48,976 nucleotides of DNA from Oscillospiraceae bacterium. Lineage in GTDB: Bacteria > Bacillota > Clostridia > Oscillospirales > Acutalibacteraceae. A program made the position numbers and the translations under genes. Under the pieces are notes generated by a model. It ran no database searches and had not been told where the DNA came from. It saw nothing but the letters and a program-made list of their open reading frames with translations. The DNA lies in NCBI GenBank assembly GCA_015066385.1, contig SVOJ01000020.1, positions 1 to 48,976 on the forward strand, in the 5' to 3' direction. Below are positions 30,914 to 45,454 of the stretch, piece after piece. How positions within the stretch are numbered: the stretch's first letter is position 1; every line of letters starts with the position of its first letter.

Positions 30914-31435
30914 GTGAAAAAATCTTTAGCGGTCATGCTGACCTTTGTTTTGTTGATTTCGGTTGCTTTTGCCGGTTGCGGTTCGTCATCCGGTGATGTT
31001 ATCATTCGGCCCGTTCTTTCTGCCGAAAGTGCAAGGCCCGGCGATACGGTACAGGTGCAAGTGTATATTGACAATGCCGATCTGTTCTGTTCCATGGATT
31101 TTTATCTTTCTTATGATGCGCAATATGTCACTTTTGCAGGCACCAATGCGGAAAATGTGACGGATCTGATGTATGAACTGACCAACGGTACGGATGCAGG
31201 CGGAAATGCCTATATCAAATACACGGGGCTGACACTCGAAACCCTGAACCTGGACGAATGCCTGTTGTTTACCGCCACATTCACCGTGCGTGAAGATGTC
31301 CCTGCAGGGGAACCGTTCTTCGGTATTGCTGTGGGTGAATACTACAAAGGCGACGATGCAAGCGGTGCTACTTACACAAACATCGTTTCCGATGTTGTTG
31401 AAGGCGGCGTAAAACTTGCCGTTACGGCGGGATAA
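30914..31435 (+). CDS. Lipoprotein with a cohesin-like domain
   Basis: The 173-residue protein has a signal peptide ending in VAFAGCGSSS. The cysteine with preceding A-G is a lipobox, so the mature protein is probably a lipoprotein. The rest resembles one cohesin-type beta sandwich: RPGDTVQVQVYIDNADLFCS then MDFYLSYDAQYVTF and a later FTATFTVREDVPAGEPFFGI. Cohesins bind dockerins in cellulosomes, but isolated domains of this fold also occur in other surface proteins, and no dockerin is seen here. GTG 30914 is preferred because GGGGGTG lies 6-7 bp upstream; GTG 30905 would have no spacing. It follows rpoD by 19 bp and ends at a terminator. Confidence 0.75.
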   Translation: MKKSLAVMLTFVLLISVAFAGCGSSSGDVIIRPVLSAESARPGDTVQVQVYIDNADLFCSMDFYLSYDAQYVTFAGTNAENVTDLMYELTNGTDAGGNAYIKYTGLTLETLNLDECLLFTATFTVREDVPAGEPFFGIAVGEYYKGDDASGATYTNIVSDVVEGGVKLAVTAG

Positions 31436-31456
31436 GCAATACAAAAAACGGATTTT

Positions 31457-31494
31457 AATGCGGTCGGTGTGCTTTACCGTCCGCATTTTTTTCA
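31457..31494 (+). terminator. Terminator ending the dnaG-rpoD transcript
   Basis: AATGCGG-T-CGGT and ACCG-T-CCGCATT form an 11-bp stem with one mismatch, followed by T7. Confidence 0.85.
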
Positions 31495-31521
31495 TAAATT
31501 TGTAAAGATTGAAAAAAACTC

Positions 31522-31550
31522 TTGACTTTTGCATGCAAGATGTGTATAAT
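31522..31550 (+). promoter_or_regulatory. Sigma-A promoter of rpoB-rpoC
   Basis: TTGACT at 31522-31527 and TATAAT at 31545-31550 are 17 bp apart. A leader of about 140 bases follows; no L10/L12 genes precede rpoB here. Confidence 0.85.
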
Positions 31551-31696
31551 GCTATACTGCATTATAGTGAGGACATATAAATAAAAATATTTGTCTTTTA
31601 TTATAATTATTATAGCAAACGCATCAGAATGAAAATCGGGAGTTTTCTTTTTTTGCGTTTCCCCAGCTGATAAAAAAAGATCGGAGAGTAATGTAC

Positions 31697-34600
31697 ATGG
31701 CAGATGTGAAGCCCGTAAAATTGGGAAGAAAAACCAGAATGAGTTTTTCGCACATCAATGAGGTTATGGAAATGCCGAACCTCATCGAGGTGCAGAAAAC
31801 GTCATACCAGTGGTTTTTGGATGTAGGTCTTCGAGAAGTCTTCAGTGATATCGGTGAAATCACCGACTACACAGGCAATCTGGTGCTTGACTTCATTGAT
31901 TACAGAATGGACGAACAGCCTAAGTACACCATCAAGGAGTGTAAAGAACGCAAAGCGACTTATGCGGCTCCGCTGAAAATCACCGCCCGCCTGCTGAACA
32001 AAGAAACAGGCGAAATCAAGATCAACGAGATCTATATGGGTGATTTCCCCAAAATGACCCCCAGCGGAACATTTATCATCAACGGTGCAGAACGTGTTAT
32101 CATTTCTCAGCTCGTTCGTTCCCCCGGTGTGTATTTTGAAATGAGCCGTGACAAGACGGGTAAAAAGCTCTTTACCGCACAGGTTATTCCGAACCGCGGT
32201 GCATGGCTTGAATACGAGTCCGATCAGAATGATATTTTCTATGTTCGTATCGACAAGAGCAGAAAACAGCTCATCACCACATTCCTGCGTGCGCTGGGTC
32301 TGAGCTCGAATGCCGATATTCTTGATTTCTTCGGCCCCGATGAACGTATTCTTGCAACGTTTGAAAAAGATACAACGCAGAACACTTCCGAAGCTCTGCT
32401 TGAAGTTTACAAAAAACTTCGTCCGGGTGAACCGCCCATCATTGATACCGCAAAGGCACATATTGACGGTTTGTTCTTTGATGAACGCCGCTATGACCTC
32501 TCCCGTGTCGGTCGTTACAAATACAACAAAAAACTTGCAATTTCCGAAAGACTTCGCAATCAGGTTCTTGCCGAAGATGCAATCAATCCGCTTACCGGTG
32601 AATTCATTGCACAGGCCGGTACCCGTGTGGATAAGGCTCTTGCTTACGAAATCGAGCAGGCAGGTGTTAAAGAAATCACGGTTGAATCCGCAGGCCAGAT
32701 CGTCAAGGTTATCTCCAACGGCATGGTTGATCCGTTTGATTATCTGCCCATGTTCACGGTAGAAGAACTGGAAGATCTCGGCATCAACGAAAAAGTCAGT
32801 TTTGCCGTTCTTTGCAACATCATGGATGAATGCGGCGAAGATAAAGATGCTCTCTGCGAAGCACTTGCACGCGATTGTGATCTGCTGATCCCGAAGCACA
32901 TCACCGTTGATGATATTTTTGCAACAGTCAACTATCTTGACTGCCTTGCACACGAAGTCGGCAATCTTGACGACATCGACCATCTCGGCAACCGCCGCAT
33001 CCGTTCCGTCGGCGAATTGCTGCAGAATCAGATCCGCATCGGTTTCTCCCGTATGCAGAGAATCGTGAATGAAAAAATGAGCCTGCACGCACAGGACAGT
33101 GAAAAGATCACCCCGCAGGCCCTTATCAATATCCGTCCCGTTCTGGCGGCAATCAAGGAATTCTTCGGTTCTTCCCAGTTGTCCCAGTTCATGGATCAGA
33201 CAAACCCTCTTGCGGAACTTACGCACAAGCGTCGTCTTTCCGCACTCGGCCCCGGCGGTCTCTCCCGTGAACGCGCAGGTTTCGAAGTCCGCGACGTTCA
33301 TTACTCCCACTACGGCCGTATGTGCCCGATTGAAACGCCCGAAGGTCCCAACATCGGTCTGATCTCTTACCTTGCAACCTTTGCAAGAATCAACAAATAC
33401 GGCTTTGTGGAAGCTCCCTTCCGCCGTGTTGATAAAGAAACAGGGGTCGTTCTTGATGAAATCGAATACATGACCGCTGACGTGGAAGACGAATTCCGTG
33501 TCGCCCAGGCAAACGAACCGCTTGATGAAAACGGCCGTTTTGCCAAGAGCAAGGTTATGATCCGTTACAGAGGCGACTTCCAGGAAGTCGAAAGCAGTGT
33601 TGCTGACTACATGGACGTTTCCCCGCGTATGGTCGTTTCCGTCGCTACCGCAATGATCCCCTTCCTTGAAAACGACGACGCCAACCGTGCGTTGATGGGA
33701 TCGAACATGCAGCGTCAGGCTGTTCCGCTTCTCAAACCCCAGGCACCCATTGTCGGTACCGGTATGGAATACAAAGCCGCCGTTGACTCGGGTGTTGCAG
33801 TCATTGCAAACAATGCAGGTATCTGTACGAAAGTCAGTGCAGACCGCGTTGAGATCACAACGGATGACGGCAAGATCGAAGAATATTCTTTGATGAAGTT
33901 CATGCGTTCCAACCAGGGTACCTGCATCAACCAGCGTCCGGTCGTCAATGCCGGTATGCGCATTGAAAAGGGCGATGTCATTGCCGACGGTCCTGCTACG
34001 GATGAAGGTGAAATCTCCCTCGGCAAGAACGTTCTCATCGGCTTTATGACGTGGGAAGGTTACAACTACGAAGATGCCGTTCTTGTAAACGAAAAGATCG
34101 TTCGTGACGACGTATTTACATCTATTCACATTGAAGAATATGCAACCGAAGCCAGAGACACCAAACTCGGACCGGAAGAAATCACTCGTGATATCCCCAA
34201 TGTCGGTGAAGATGCTCTGAAGGATCTTGATGAAAACGGTATCATCTGTGTCGGTGCGGAAGTTCATTCCGGTGATATCCTTGTCGGTAAGGTAACCCCG
34301 AAGGGTGAAACCGAACTGACTGCTGAAGAAAGACTTCTTCGTGCCATCTTCGGCGAAAAGGCAAGAGAAGTCAGAGATACCTCCCTGCGTGTACCGCACG
34401 GCGAATACGGTATCGTTGTTGATGTTGAAGTGTTCACCAGAGCCAACAGTGATGAACTGAGCCCCGGTGTCAATAAAGAAGTCCGTGTTTATATCGCACA
34501 GAAGAGAAAGATCTCTGTCGGCGATAAGATGGCAGGCCGCCACGGTAATAAGGGCGTTGTTTCCCGTATTCTGCCGCAGGTCGATATGCCGTTCCTTCCC

Positions 34601-35431
34601 GACGGTACCCCGTTGGATATCGTTCTGAATCCCCTTGGTGTTCCGTCCCGAATGAATATCGGTCAGGTTCTTGAAGTGCATCTCGGCAGAGCTGCAAGGG
34701 AACTCGGATGGAAAGTCATGACCCCTGTTTTTGACGGTGCACACGAACAGGATATCGTGGATCTTCTGAAACAGGCCGGTCTGAACGAAAACGGCAAGAT
34801 TGATCTTTACGACGGCCGTACCGGTCAGAAGTTTGACAACCCCGTAACGGTTGGTGTTATGTACTTCCTGAAGCTGTTGCATCTTGTTGACGATAAGATC
34901 CATGCCCGTTCCACAGGCCCGTACTCCCTGGTCACCCAGCAGCCGCTCGGCGGTAAAGCCCAGTTCGGTGGTCAGCGTTTCGGTGAAATGGAAGTCTGGG
35001 CACTGGAAGCATACGGTGCTTGCTACACCCTGCAGGAAATTCTGACGGTCAAGTCCGACGACGTTGTCGGTCGTGTCAAGACCTACGAAGCAATCGTCAA
35101 GGGTCTGAATGTTCCCAAACCCGGTATTCCCGAAAGCTTCAAAGTTCTTGTCAAAGAACTGCAGTCTCTTGCGCTGGATATCAGCGTTCTCGATGAAGAA
35201 GGTTGTGAAATCGATCTTCAGCAGAGTTACGATGAATACGGCGATGTACCTGCTGTTCTTGAAGAAGAATTTGTGGAAGATAAAAACATGGAAAGTGTAA
35301 GCGGTATGAGCATCGAAGAAATGCCTGAAGATGCAGGTGCGGATATCGGCCTGTTCGATGATGATTTCGATGACGAATTCAATGCCGATTCCTATGTCGA
35401 TGATTTCGACGACATGGGATTTGATGAATAA
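31697..35431 (+). CDS. rpoB: RNA polymerase subunit beta
   Basis: The 1244-residue beta subunit contains the rifampicin-contact region [20 protein letters not shown] then [10 protein letters not shown], with wild-type residues at the usual resistance positions. It also has the [20 protein letters not shown] block and the late motif [20 protein letters not shown]. The catalytic-site lysines lie in [19 protein letters not shown]. The C terminus carries an unusual acidic tail of about 55 residues rich in D and E. ATG 31697 is preferred because GGAGAG is 8 bp upstream; the first ATG at 31691 is too close. rpoC follows after 47 bp. Confidence 0.96.
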   Translation: MADVKPVKLGRKTRMSFSHINEVMEMPNLIEVQKTSYQWFLDVGLREVFSDIGEITDYTGNLVLDFIDYRMDEQPKYTIKECKERKATYAAPLKITARLLNKETGEIKINEIYMGDFPKMTPSGTFIINGAERVIISQLVRSPGVYFEMSRDKTGKKLFTAQVIPNRGAWLEYESDQNDIFYVRIDKSRKQLITTFLRALGLSSNADILDFFGPDERILATFEKDTTQNTSEALLEVYKKLRPGEPPIIDTAKAHIDGLFFDERRYDLSRVGRYKYNKKLAISERLRNQVLAEDAINPLTGEFIAQAGTRVDKALAYEIEQAGVKEITVESAGQIVKVISNGMVDPFDYLPMFTVEELEDLGINEKVSFAVLCNIMDECGEDKDALCEALARDCDLLIPKHITVDDIFATVNYLDCLAHEVGNLDDIDHLGNRRIRSVGELLQNQIRIGFSRMQRIVNEKMSLHAQDSEKITPQALINIRPVLAAIKEFFGSSQLSQFMDQTNPLAELTHKRRLSALGPGGLSRERAGFEVRDVHYSHYGRMCPIETPEGPNIGLISYLATFARINKYGFVEAPFRRVDKETGVVLDEIEYMTADVEDEFRVAQANEPLDENGRFAKSKVMIRYRGDFQEVESSVADYMDVSPRMVVSVATAMIPFLENDDANRALMGSNMQRQAVPLLKPQAPIVGTGMEYKAAVDSGVAVIANNAGICTKVSADRVEITTDDGKIEEYSLMKFMRSNQGTCINQRPVVNAGMRIEKGDVIADGPATDEGEISLGKNVLIGFMTWEGYNYEDAVLVNEKIVRDDVFTSIHIEEYATEARDTKLGPEEITRDIPNVGEDALKDLDENGIICVGAEVHSGDILVGKVTPKGETELTAEERLLRAIFGEKAREVRDTSLRVPHGEYGIVVDVEVFTRANSDELSPGVNKEVRVYIAQKRKISVGDKMAGRHGNKGVVSRILPQVDMPFLPDGTPLDIVLNPLGVPSRMNIGQVLEVHLGRAARELGWKVMTPVFDGAHEQDIVDLLKQAGLNENGKIDLYDGRTGQKFDNPVTVGVMYFLKLLHLVDDKIHARSTGPYSLVTQQPLGGKAQFGGQRFGEMEVWALEAYGACYTLQEILTVKSDDVVGRVKTYEAIVKGLNVPKPGIPESFKVLVKELQSLALDISVLDEEGCEIDLQQSYDEYGDVPAVLEEEFVEDKNMESVSGMSIEEMPEDAGADIGLFDDDFDDEFNADSYVDDFDDMGFDE

Positions 35432-35478
35432 ATCTGTAGTCATTCTTACACATTAAATAGATAAGGAGCTGCTGGTAA

Positions 35479-39084
<3,606 letters not shown>

Positions 39085-39102
39085 GAATTTTTGTAAAAGG
39101 TG

Positions 39103-39132
39103 TTGACAAAACGGGTATAATCATGGTAGAAT
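39103..39132 (+). promoter_or_regulatory. Sigma-A promoter of the rpsL-rpsG-fusA operon
   Basis: TTGACA at 39103-39108 and TAGAAT at 39127-39132 are 18 bp apart, giving a leader of about 98 bases. Confidence 0.75.
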
Positions 39133-39140
39133 TATACACC

Positions 39141-39200
39141 GTGCGATAGAAAACACCGCATATGGTTATATCGCACGGGGAAATATACATTTCCCCGTGC
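39141..39200 (+). promoter_or_regulatory. Two overlapping hairpins in the rpsL leader
   Basis: The first stem pairs GTGCGATA (39141-39148) with TATCGCAC (39169-39176). The second pairs GCACGGGGAAAT (39173-39184) with ATTTCCCCGTGC (39189-39200), 12 perfect base pairs around ATAC. The GCAC at 39173-39176 belongs to both, so the stems partly compete. No T-run follows the second stem. A role in leader-level control of the str operon is inferred. Confidence 0.6.
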
Positions 39201-39236
39201 TATATATATACAATTATAATAAGGAGGTGCAATAGC

Positions 39237-39656
39237 TTGCCGACATTCAATCAGCTCGTCCGTCACGGAAGACAGTCTCTTGAGAAAAAGTCCAAGGCTC
39301 CCGCTCTGGGTAAGGGTCTTAACTCCAAAAAGAACGTTATGACCGATCACAATTCTCCCCAGAAGAGAGGCGTGTGCACAGTTGTTAAGACTGACACCCC
39401 CAAGAAGCCCAACTCTGCTCTCAGAAAGCTGGCCAGAGTCCGTCTGACCAACGGCATTGAAGTATCCGCTTACATCCCCGGCGTCGGTCACAACCTGCAG
39501 GAACACTCTGTTGTTCTCATCAGAGGCGGCCGTGTCAAGGACCTTCCCGGTGTGCGTTACCACATCATCCGCGGTACGCTCGATGCTCAGGGCGTTAACG
39601 GTCGTATGCAGGCCCGTTCCAAGTACGGCGCCAAGAAAGCAAAAGCTAAGAAATAA
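39237..39656 (+). CDS. rpsL: 30S ribosomal protein S12
   Basis: The 139-residue protein begins [20 protein letters not shown] and carries [20 protein letters not shown], the S12 decoding-centre loop, with lysine at the first streptomycin-resistance position. [20 protein letters not shown] is the second conserved loop. S12 controls decoding accuracy. The start codon is TTG at 39237, 7 bp after AAGGAGGTG; the ATG-started extension to 39162 reads through the leader hairpins and is rejected. It leads the rpsL-rpsG-fusA operon. Confidence 0.96.
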   Translation: MPTFNQLVRHGRQSLEKKSKAPALGKGLNSKKNVMTDHNSPQKRGVCTVVKTDTPKKPNSALRKLARVRLTNGIEVSAYIPGVGHNLQEHSVVLIRGGRVKDLPGVRYHIIRGTLDAQGVNGRMQARSKYGAKKAKAKK

Positions 39657-39702
39657 GTTTTTGCATCCCGACAACTTTTCTTGATTGTGTAACATCACCA
39701 CG

Positions 39703-39726
39703 GTGAGTTTCTATATAGAGTCTCAC
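39703..39726 (+). promoter_or_regulatory. Hairpin in the rpsL-rpsG spacer
   Basis: GTGAG and CTCAC enclose the self-complementary TCTATATAGA. The 137-bp spacer is the place where S7 binds its own mRNA in Escherichia coli, so this is a candidate feedback site, by position only. Confidence 0.35.
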
Positions 39727-39793
39727 TTTGGCGCAACGGGGAAAATGTCACTCGAGTACCTATGATATCATTACTATGAAGGAGGGAAGTAAA

Positions 39794-40264
39794 GTGCCAA
39801 GAAGAGGCAACATCGCAAAGCGTGACGTATTGCCGGACCCGCTTTACAACTCAAAACTCGTAACGCGTCTTATCAACAGCGTTATGTACGATGGTAAGAA
39901 GGGCGTCGCTCAGAAGATCGTTTACGACGCATTCGAAATCATCAGAGAAAAAACAGGTAAAGAACCCCTTGAAGTTTTTGAAGCCGCTATGGAAAACGTA
40001 ATGCCCTTGCTCGAAGTCAAGGCTCGTCGTGTCGGCGGTTCTACCTATCAGGTTCCCATGGATGTCCGTCCCGAAAGAAGACAGACTCTCGGACTGAGAT
40101 GGATCACTCTCTATGCTCGCGCTCGTTCCGAAAGAACCATGAAAGAACGTCTTGCAGGCGAAATCATGGATGCAGTCAACCAGACCGGTTCTGCTTACAA
40201 AAAGCGCGAAGATACCCACAAGATGGCAGAAGCCAACAAGGCTTTCTCTCATTTCCGTTGGTAA
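39794..40264 (+). CDS. rpsG: 30S ribosomal protein S7
   Basis: The 156-residue protein reads [20 protein letters not shown] at its start and contains [20 protein letters not shown] and the helical [20 protein letters not shown] block. S7 organises the head of the 30S subunit and, in other bacteria, represses its own operon. The GTG start at 39794 has AAGGAGGG 7 bp upstream. An ATG at 39728 in the same frame is out of place within the spacer. fusA follows after 33 bp. Confidence 0.96.
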   Translation: MPRRGNIAKRDVLPDPLYNSKLVTRLINSVMYDGKKGVAQKIVYDAFEIIREKTGKEPLEVFEAAMENVMPLLEVKARRVGGSTYQVPMDVRPERRQTLGLRWITLYARARSERTMKERLAGEIMDAVNQTGSAYKKREDTHKMAEANKAFSHFRW

Positions 40265-40297
40265 TCAAACTAATTTTCATTTATCCCGGAGGAAATT

Positions 40298-42373
40298 ATG
40301 CCAAGGCAAGTATCGCTTGAGCGTACAAGAAACATCGGTATTATGGCTCACATCGACGCCGGTAAGACCACCACATCCGAACGCATTCTGTTCTATACAG
40401 GTGTCAATCATAAGATGGGTGAAACGCATGACGGCTCAGCCACCATGGACTGGATGGAGCAGGAGCAGGAACGTGGTATCACGATCACTTCTGCTGCTAC
40501 TACCTGTTTCTGGAAAGATCATCGAATCAATATCATCGATACCCCCGGCCACGTTGACTTTACTGTAGAAGTTGAACGCTCTCTTCGCGTTCTCGACGGT
40601 GCAGTAACGGTTCTGTGTGCTAAGGGCGGTGTTGAACCGCAGTCTGAAACCGTTTGGCGCCAGGCTGATAAATACCATGTTCCCAGACTCGTCTATGTCA
40701 ACAAAATGGACATCATGGGCGCTGATTTCTACAATGTTGTGGATATGATGTCGGACAGATTGCATTGCAATCCCGTTCCGCTTCAGCTTCCCATCGGTGC
40801 AGAAGCGGATTTCTGCGGCATCATTGACCTCGTAGAAATGAATGCGACCATGTACAATGACGATAAGGGACTGAATACTTCCATTGTCGACATTCCCGCA
40901 GATATGCTTGACGATGCACAGACTTACCGTCTGCAGCTTGTTGAAGCCGCTGCCGAAATGGATGAAGAAGCACTCGAGTATTATCTCGAGAACGGTGACC
41001 TGCCGACCGATGTGCTGAAGAAGTGCATCCGTAAGGCAACCATCGCAGGCGCATTTATTCCCGTTGTTTGCGGTACTTCTTACCGTAACAAGGGCGTGCA
41101 GAAGGTTCTTGACGCAATCGTTGATTATCTTCCCGCACCCACGGATATTGCTTCTGTTGACGGTACGGATCCCGACACGGGTGATACCATTTCCCGTAAG
41201 GCATCCGATGACGAACCGTTTGCAGCACTCGCATTCAAAATTGCTACCGACCCCTTCGTCGGTAAACTCTGCTTCTTCAGAGTGTATTCCGGTACTGCCG
41301 AAAGCGGCAAGACCGTTTTTAACTCCACCAAGCAGAAGCACGAGCGTATGGGCAGAATCATGTTGATGCATTCCAACCACAGACAGGACATCGATATGGT
41401 TTATGCCGGTGATATTGCCGCTGTTGTCGGTGTCAAGAACACCACCACGGGCGATACACTCTGCTCCGAAAAAGACCAGATTATCCTCGAATCCATGGAA
41501 TTCCCGGAACCCGTTATCCGTATTGCCATTGAACCCAAGACCAAAGCAGGTCAGGAAAAGATGGGCATTGCCCTGATGAAGCTTTCCGAAGAAGATCCTA
41601 CTTTCCGCTATTATACGGACGAGGAAACCGGTCAGACCATCATCGCAGGTATGGGCGAGCTTCATCTTGAAATCATTGTTGACAGAATGCTTCGTGAATT
41701 CAAGGTTGAAGCAAATGTCGGTGCACCGCAGGTTGCTTACAGAGAAACCATTTCCAAGACTGCGTATACGGATACCCGTTATGCACGTCAGAGCGGCGGT
41801 CACGGTCAGTTTGCTCATGTCAAGATGAACATTGAACCCAATCCCGAAAAGGGTATTGAAGTCATTGACGAAACATTCGGCGGCGCAATTCCGAAAGAAT
41901 ATATTCCTGCCATCGAACAGGGTATTCTCGGTGCTTGCAAGTCCGGTGTTCTTGCCGGATACGGCGTTGTGGACGTCAAGTGCACCATCGTGGACGGTTC
42001 GTTCCACGAAGTCGACTCTTCTGAACTCGCATTTAAGATCTGCGGCTCCATGGCATTCAAAGATGCAATGGAAAAAGCGGCTCCCGTTCTTATGGAACCC
42101 ATTATGAGCCTTGCCATCACTGTTCCCGATAATTATCTCGGTGACGTAATCGGTGACCTTAACTCCCGCAGAGGCGAAATCAAAGAACTCGAAAACCGTA
42201 ACGGTGCTACCCAGGTCAACGGCTTCGTTCCGCTGTCCAATATGTTCGGTTATGCAACGGACCTTCGCTCCAAAACGCAGGGACGCGGCAACTATGTCAT
42301 GCAGCCCAGCCACTATGCACAGGTTCCCAAGAGCATTTCCGATGCGATTGCAAGCGGCAGAAAAGCAAAATAA
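40298..42373 (+). CDS. fusA: Elongation factor G
   Basis: The 691-residue GTPase has G1 [15 protein letters not shown]2/switch I with [16 protein letters not shown]3 DTPGHVDF and G4 NKMD. Domains II-V follow, ending with the EF-G C-terminal region [20 protein letters not shown]. It drives translocation on the ribosome. The ATG has CGGAGGAAATT upstream and the length is normal. It is the last gene of the operon. Confidence 0.97.
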   Translation: MPRQVSLERTRNIGIMAHIDAGKTTTSERILFYTGVNHKMGETHDGSATMDWMEQEQERGITITSAATTCFWKDHRINIIDTPGHVDFTVEVERSLRVLDGAVTVLCAKGGVEPQSETVWRQADKYHVPRLVYVNKMDIMGADFYNVVDMMSDRLHCNPVPLQLPIGAEADFCGIIDLVEMNATMYNDDKGLNTSIVDIPADMLDDAQTYRLQLVEAAAEMDEEALEYYLENGDLPTDVLKKCIRKATIAGAFIPVVCGTSYRNKGVQKVLDAIVDYLPAPTDIASVDGTDPDTGDTISRKASDDEPFAALAFKIATDPFVGKLCFFRVYSGTAESGKTVFNSTKQKHERMGRIMLMHSNHRQDIDMVYAGDIAAVVGVKNTTTGDTLCSEKDQIILESMEFPEPVIRIAIEPKTKAGQEKMGIALMKLSEEDPTFRYYTDEETGQTIIAGMGELHLEIIVDRMLREFKVEANVGAPQVAYRETISKTAYTDTRYARQSGGHGQFAHVKMNIEPNPEKGIEVIDETFGGAIPKEYIPAIEQGILGACKSGVLAGYGVVDVKCTIVDGSFHEVDSSELAFKICGSMAFKDAMEKAAPVLMEPIMSLAITVPDNYLGDVIGDLNSRRGEIKELENRNGATQVNGFVPLSNMFGYATDLRSKTQGRGNYVMQPSHYAQVPKSISDAIASGRKAK

Positions 42374-42407
42374 TCAGAAAAACCCTGATTTGCTTATAAA
42401 ATAGTAC

Positions 42408-42436
42408 TTGCATTTTCGCTTTCTTTTTGATAGAAT
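42408..42436 (+). promoter_or_regulatory. Sigma-A promoter of tuf
   Basis: TTGCAT at 42408-42413 and TAGAAT at 42431-42436 are 17 bp apart, so tuf has its own promoter besides any fusA read-through. Confidence 0.75.
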
Positions 42437-42482
42437 ATCAAAGACAAGTATTTGTTCACATCTTTAAGGAGGACAACGAATT

Positions 42483-43685
42483 ATGGCAAAAGCAAAATTT
42501 GAAAGAACCAAACCCCACGTAAACATCGGCACCATCGGTCACGTTGACCATGGTAAGACCACCCTCACCGCAGCTATCACCAAGACCCTCGCTATGAAGG
42601 GCGCTGCTGACTTCGTCGATTATGCAAACATCGACAAGGCTCCCGAAGAAAGAGAAAGAGGTATCACCATCAATACCGCTCACGTTGAGTATGAAACCGC
42701 TTCTCGTCACTATGCTCACGTTGACTGCCCCGGCCACGCCGACTATATCAAGAACATGATCACCGGTGCTGCTCAGATGGACGGTGCTATCCTTGTTATC
42801 GCTGCTACCGACGGCCCCATGGCTCAGACCAAGGAACATCTTCTCCTTGCTCGTCAGGTTGGCGTTCCCTACATCATCGTTTTCATGAACAAGTGCGACC
42901 AGGTCGACGACGAAGAACTTCTTGAACTCGTTGAAATGGAAATCCGCGAAACTCTTGATTACTATGAATTCCCCGGCGATGATACTCCTATCATCAAGGG
43001 TTCCGCTCTCCATGCTCTTCAGTATGAAGGCGGCGACGAAAGCGCTCCCGAAATCGCTTGCATCTGGGAACTCATGGATGCTGTTGACAGCTACATTCCC
43101 ACTCCGGAACGTACTGCTGACCTTCCCTTCCTTATGCCTGTTGAAGACGTTTTCACCATCACAGGTCGTGGTACCGTTGCAACCGGTAGAGTTGAACGTG
43201 GCCAGCTGAAGACCGGCGAAGCTGTTGAAATCGTTGGTATCCAGGAAGAAAAGAGATCCACCGTTTGCACCGGTATCGAAATGTTCCGCAAGCTCCTCGA
43301 CTATGCAGAAGCCGGCGACAACATCGGCTGCCTGCTTCGTGGTGTTCAGAGAAGCGAAATCGAACGTGGTCAGGTTATCTGCAAGCCCGGCTCCATTCAT
43401 CCCCACACCAAGTTCCAGGGTCAGGTTTACGTTCTGACCAAGGAAGAAGGCGGCAGACATACTCCGTTCTTCAACAACTATCGTCCTCAGTTCTACTTCA
43501 GAACAACTGACGTTACCGGCGTTATCTCCCTTCCCGAAGGCACTGAAATGTGCATGCCCGGCGACCACGTTGAAATGAACGTTGAACTCATCACTCCCAT
43601 CGCTATCGAAAACGGTCTTCGTTTCGCTATCCGTGAAGGCGGCCGTACTGTTGGTTCCGGTAGAGTTATCGCTATCAACGACTAA
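42483..43685 (+). CDS. tuf: Elongation factor Tu
   Basis: The 400-residue GTPase has G1 [16 protein letters not shown], the switch I threonine in [15 protein letters not shown]3 [13 protein letters not shown] and G4 NKCD. Domains II and III follow with normal length, including [15 protein letters not shown]-Tu delivers aminoacyl-tRNA to the ribosome. Codon use is strongly biased toward C-ending codons compared with neighbours, as expected for very high expression. The last 11 bp overlap the end of the convergent SpoVB-like gene. Confidence 0.97.
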   Translation: MAKAKFERTKPHVNIGTIGHVDHGKTTLTAAITKTLAMKGAADFVDYANIDKAPEERERGITINTAHVEYETASRHYAHVDCPGHADYIKNMITGAAQMDGAILVIAATDGPMAQTKEHLLLARQVGVPYIIVFMNKCDQVDDEELLELVEMEIRETLDYYEFPGDDTPIIKGSALHALQYEGGDESAPEIACIWELMDAVDSYIPTPERTADLPFLMPVEDVFTITGRGTVATGRVERGQLKTGEAVEIVGIQEEKRSTVCTGIEMFRKLLDYAEAGDNIGCLLRGVQRSEIERGQVICKPGSIHPHTKFQGQVYVLTKEEGGRHTPFFNNYRPQFYFRTTDVTGVISLPEGTEMCMPGDHVEMNVELITPIAIENGLRFAIREGGRTVGSGRVIAIND

Positions 43686-45258
43686 GATCAACCTTCTTCG
43701 CAACGGAATTCCGCAAGGGATTCCGTTGTTTTTTTGTTTTACGAAAAGGTGTGAGCAGATTTTGTAACTCTGTTTCCTTTGAAAAATGCAGTATAATCGG
43801 CATGCAGAGAAGTAAACTGCAGGCAATTTCACCAATGCACCTAAAAAGAATATTGGTAATAAACAGTTTTGATAAAATCCGACGCATCAATACGGCACAA
43901 AATCCTGTGGCGGCGGCAGGAAACAGGAGAGAATGCAAGGGATCGAATGAAATTTTCACAAAACGGATCAATTTCCCCGCACTGCAGGAAAAATTCAGAA
44001 TTTCTGTTGTAAAAACCGTCAGAATATAACCGACAAGTCCAAAACGGGGTACAATTTTCCATGTCATCAGTACACTGACTGCCGCATCGATGATATTGAC
44101 CACCATGGTGTAAACCTGTTTATCCAGTCCTTTCAATACGGAATCTGCAGTTGTGTCACAATACATAAACGGAACAAGCGGCGCAAAACAACGGATGAAT
44201 TGTCCCGCTTTTTCATTTTTGTAGACCGCCGATCCGAGATCGTCACCAAATGCGAACAAGATGACAGCCGTAATGACCGAAAATGTGCTTGCGAGGTTCA
44301 TGGATAAGGATGCCTTGCGGTCAATTGCATTTTGATTCTGCTTGGTGTTGTCTTTTGTGAATTCAGGAATCAATAATCCGGTAAAAGCAGATAAAACAGA
44401 AGCAGGGAAGAGCACAACGGGCAATGCCATCCCCCGCACAATGCCGTAATCGGACAGCGCATCCTGTTTTTGCTTACCGTAACTTTGCAGTCCTTTCGGA
44501 ATCAGTGCGTGTTCAACCGTCACAAGTCCGCTTCGTGCATAGGTGGAAAATGCAATCGGAAGTGCAATGCGCAACAATCCTTCGCTTTTTGTCGGCGTAA
44601 CAGCAGTCTGCCTGCGCATTTGTTTTGTGTCGTACCCGTAAAGCAAAATGGAAACCGCAAAAGCGCCGACTTCCCCGATGCAACTTCCCTTGGTAACGGC
44701 AATAATGCTCGCTTGCATTCCAAACGGTTGCGCAGATTTCAAAAGCAAAACAGTTGCCGTAATTTTGATGAATTGTTCTGCAAAATCCGAAACTGCACTT
44801 TTGTAAACTCTGCCGACGGCAGTGAAATAACTGTCTGTAACCGTTGTCAGGGCAATGAACGGCAGTGCCGCGCTGAGGATACGGATGGATTCAACCGTAC
44901 GTTCATCGCCTAAAAATCGTGTTCCGAGGAATTTTGAAAACGAGCTGAGCAGCCCCATTGCAATAAAACCGAAAAAAGCGGCATACAAAAAACTTTTCTG
45001 CAGGGCTGTAAACAATGCAAAAGAATCTTTTTTTGCCAATGCCGCGGCACACAGCCGCATGCAGGCAAGGAAAATTCCGCTGACGGCAAGCGTGATGCCG
45101 AAACCGTAAACCGTATTCACAAGGGAAATCAGTCCCGTACCTTCCGCGCCGAGATGTTGTGTGATGTAGGCACTGAATCCGAGCCCTGTCAGCCGTAAAA
45201 GCAGAGAAGAACAGGCAAGAAGCGCACCGTTGAAAATGAATTGCATTTTTTTATTCAT
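43675..45258 (-). CDS. SpoVB/MurJ-type polysaccharide flippase (MOP superfamily)
   Basis: The 527-residue membrane protein has about 14 hydrophobic helices and matches the stage V sporulation protein B and oligosaccharide flippase group. Its N terminus reads [20 protein letters not shown], and it has a mid-protein glycine/proline-rich [20 protein letters not shown]. Such proteins flip lipid-linked cell-wall or polysaccharide precursors. ATG 45258 follows AAAGGA; the frame is open six codons earlier. The last roughly 20 codons run through the tuf terminator and overlap tuf by 11 bp, giving a basic C terminus ([16 protein letters not shown]). The family is clear; the spore-specific role is not. 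Confidence 0.85.
   Translation of the reverse strand: MNKKMQFIFNGALLACSSLLLRLTGLGFSAYITQHLGAEGTGLISLVNTVYGFGITLAVSGIFLACMRLCAAALAKKDSFALFTALQKSFLYAAFFGFIAMGLLSSFSKFLGTRFLGDERTVESIRILSAALPFIALTTVTDSYFTAVGRVYKSAVSDFAEQFIKITATVLLLKSAQPFGMQASIIAVTKGSCIGEVGAFAVSILLYGYDTKQMRRQTAVTPTKSEGLLRIALPIAFSTYARSGLVTVEHALIPKGLQSYGKQKQDALSDYGIVRGMALPVVLFPASVLSAFTGLLIPEFTKDNTKQNQNAIDRKASLSMNLASTFSVITAVILFAFGDDLGSAVYKNEKAGQFIRCFAPLVPFMYCDTTADSVLKGLDKQVYTMVVNIIDAAVSVLMTWKIVPRFGLVGYILTVFTTEILNFSCSAGKLIRFVKISFDPLHSLLFPAAATGFCAVLMRRILSKLFITNILFRCIGEIACSLLLCMPIILHFSKETELQNLLTPFRKTKKQRNPLRNSVAKKVDLSR
43701..43736 (+). terminator. tuf terminator, inside the convergent gene's 3' end
   Basis: CAACGGAAT and ATTCCGTTG pair around TCCGCAAGGG, followed by T8. 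The same bases encode the C terminus of the minus-strand flippase. Confidence 0.85.
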
Positions 45259-45390
45259 ATTACGGGTCCTTTTCATTTTTTTTTCTAAATTTATATGAGC
45301 TTTTACATCGTTTTATGGCAATATGAAAGGAGAAAAAAGATTTATCTGAAATCTTATATAAAAAATATTTAAAATGACCTCTTTTTTGTG

Positions 45391-45419
45391 TTGACATTAA
45401 ATAGGAAATGCTGTATAAT
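45391..45419 (+). promoter_or_regulatory. Sigma-A promoter of the secreted CxxC-repeat protein
   Basis: A consensus TTGACA at 45391-45396 and TATAAT at 45414-45419 are 17 bp apart. Confidence 0.88.
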
Positions 45420-45454
45420 ACAAAAGTAAAAAAATATATTGGAGGAATCCTACT

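Noticed and set aside
30905-31435. Cellulosome scaffold
   Set aside because: Only one cohesin-like domain is present, with no dockerin, carbohydrate-binding module or further cohesins, so a scaffold role is not supported.
31802-35443. 1213-codon minus-strand ORF opposite rpoB
   Set aside because: It mirrors a strongly conserved gene; such long antisense frames arise from codon bias in C- and GC-ending codons. No ribosome binding site or family motif is seen.
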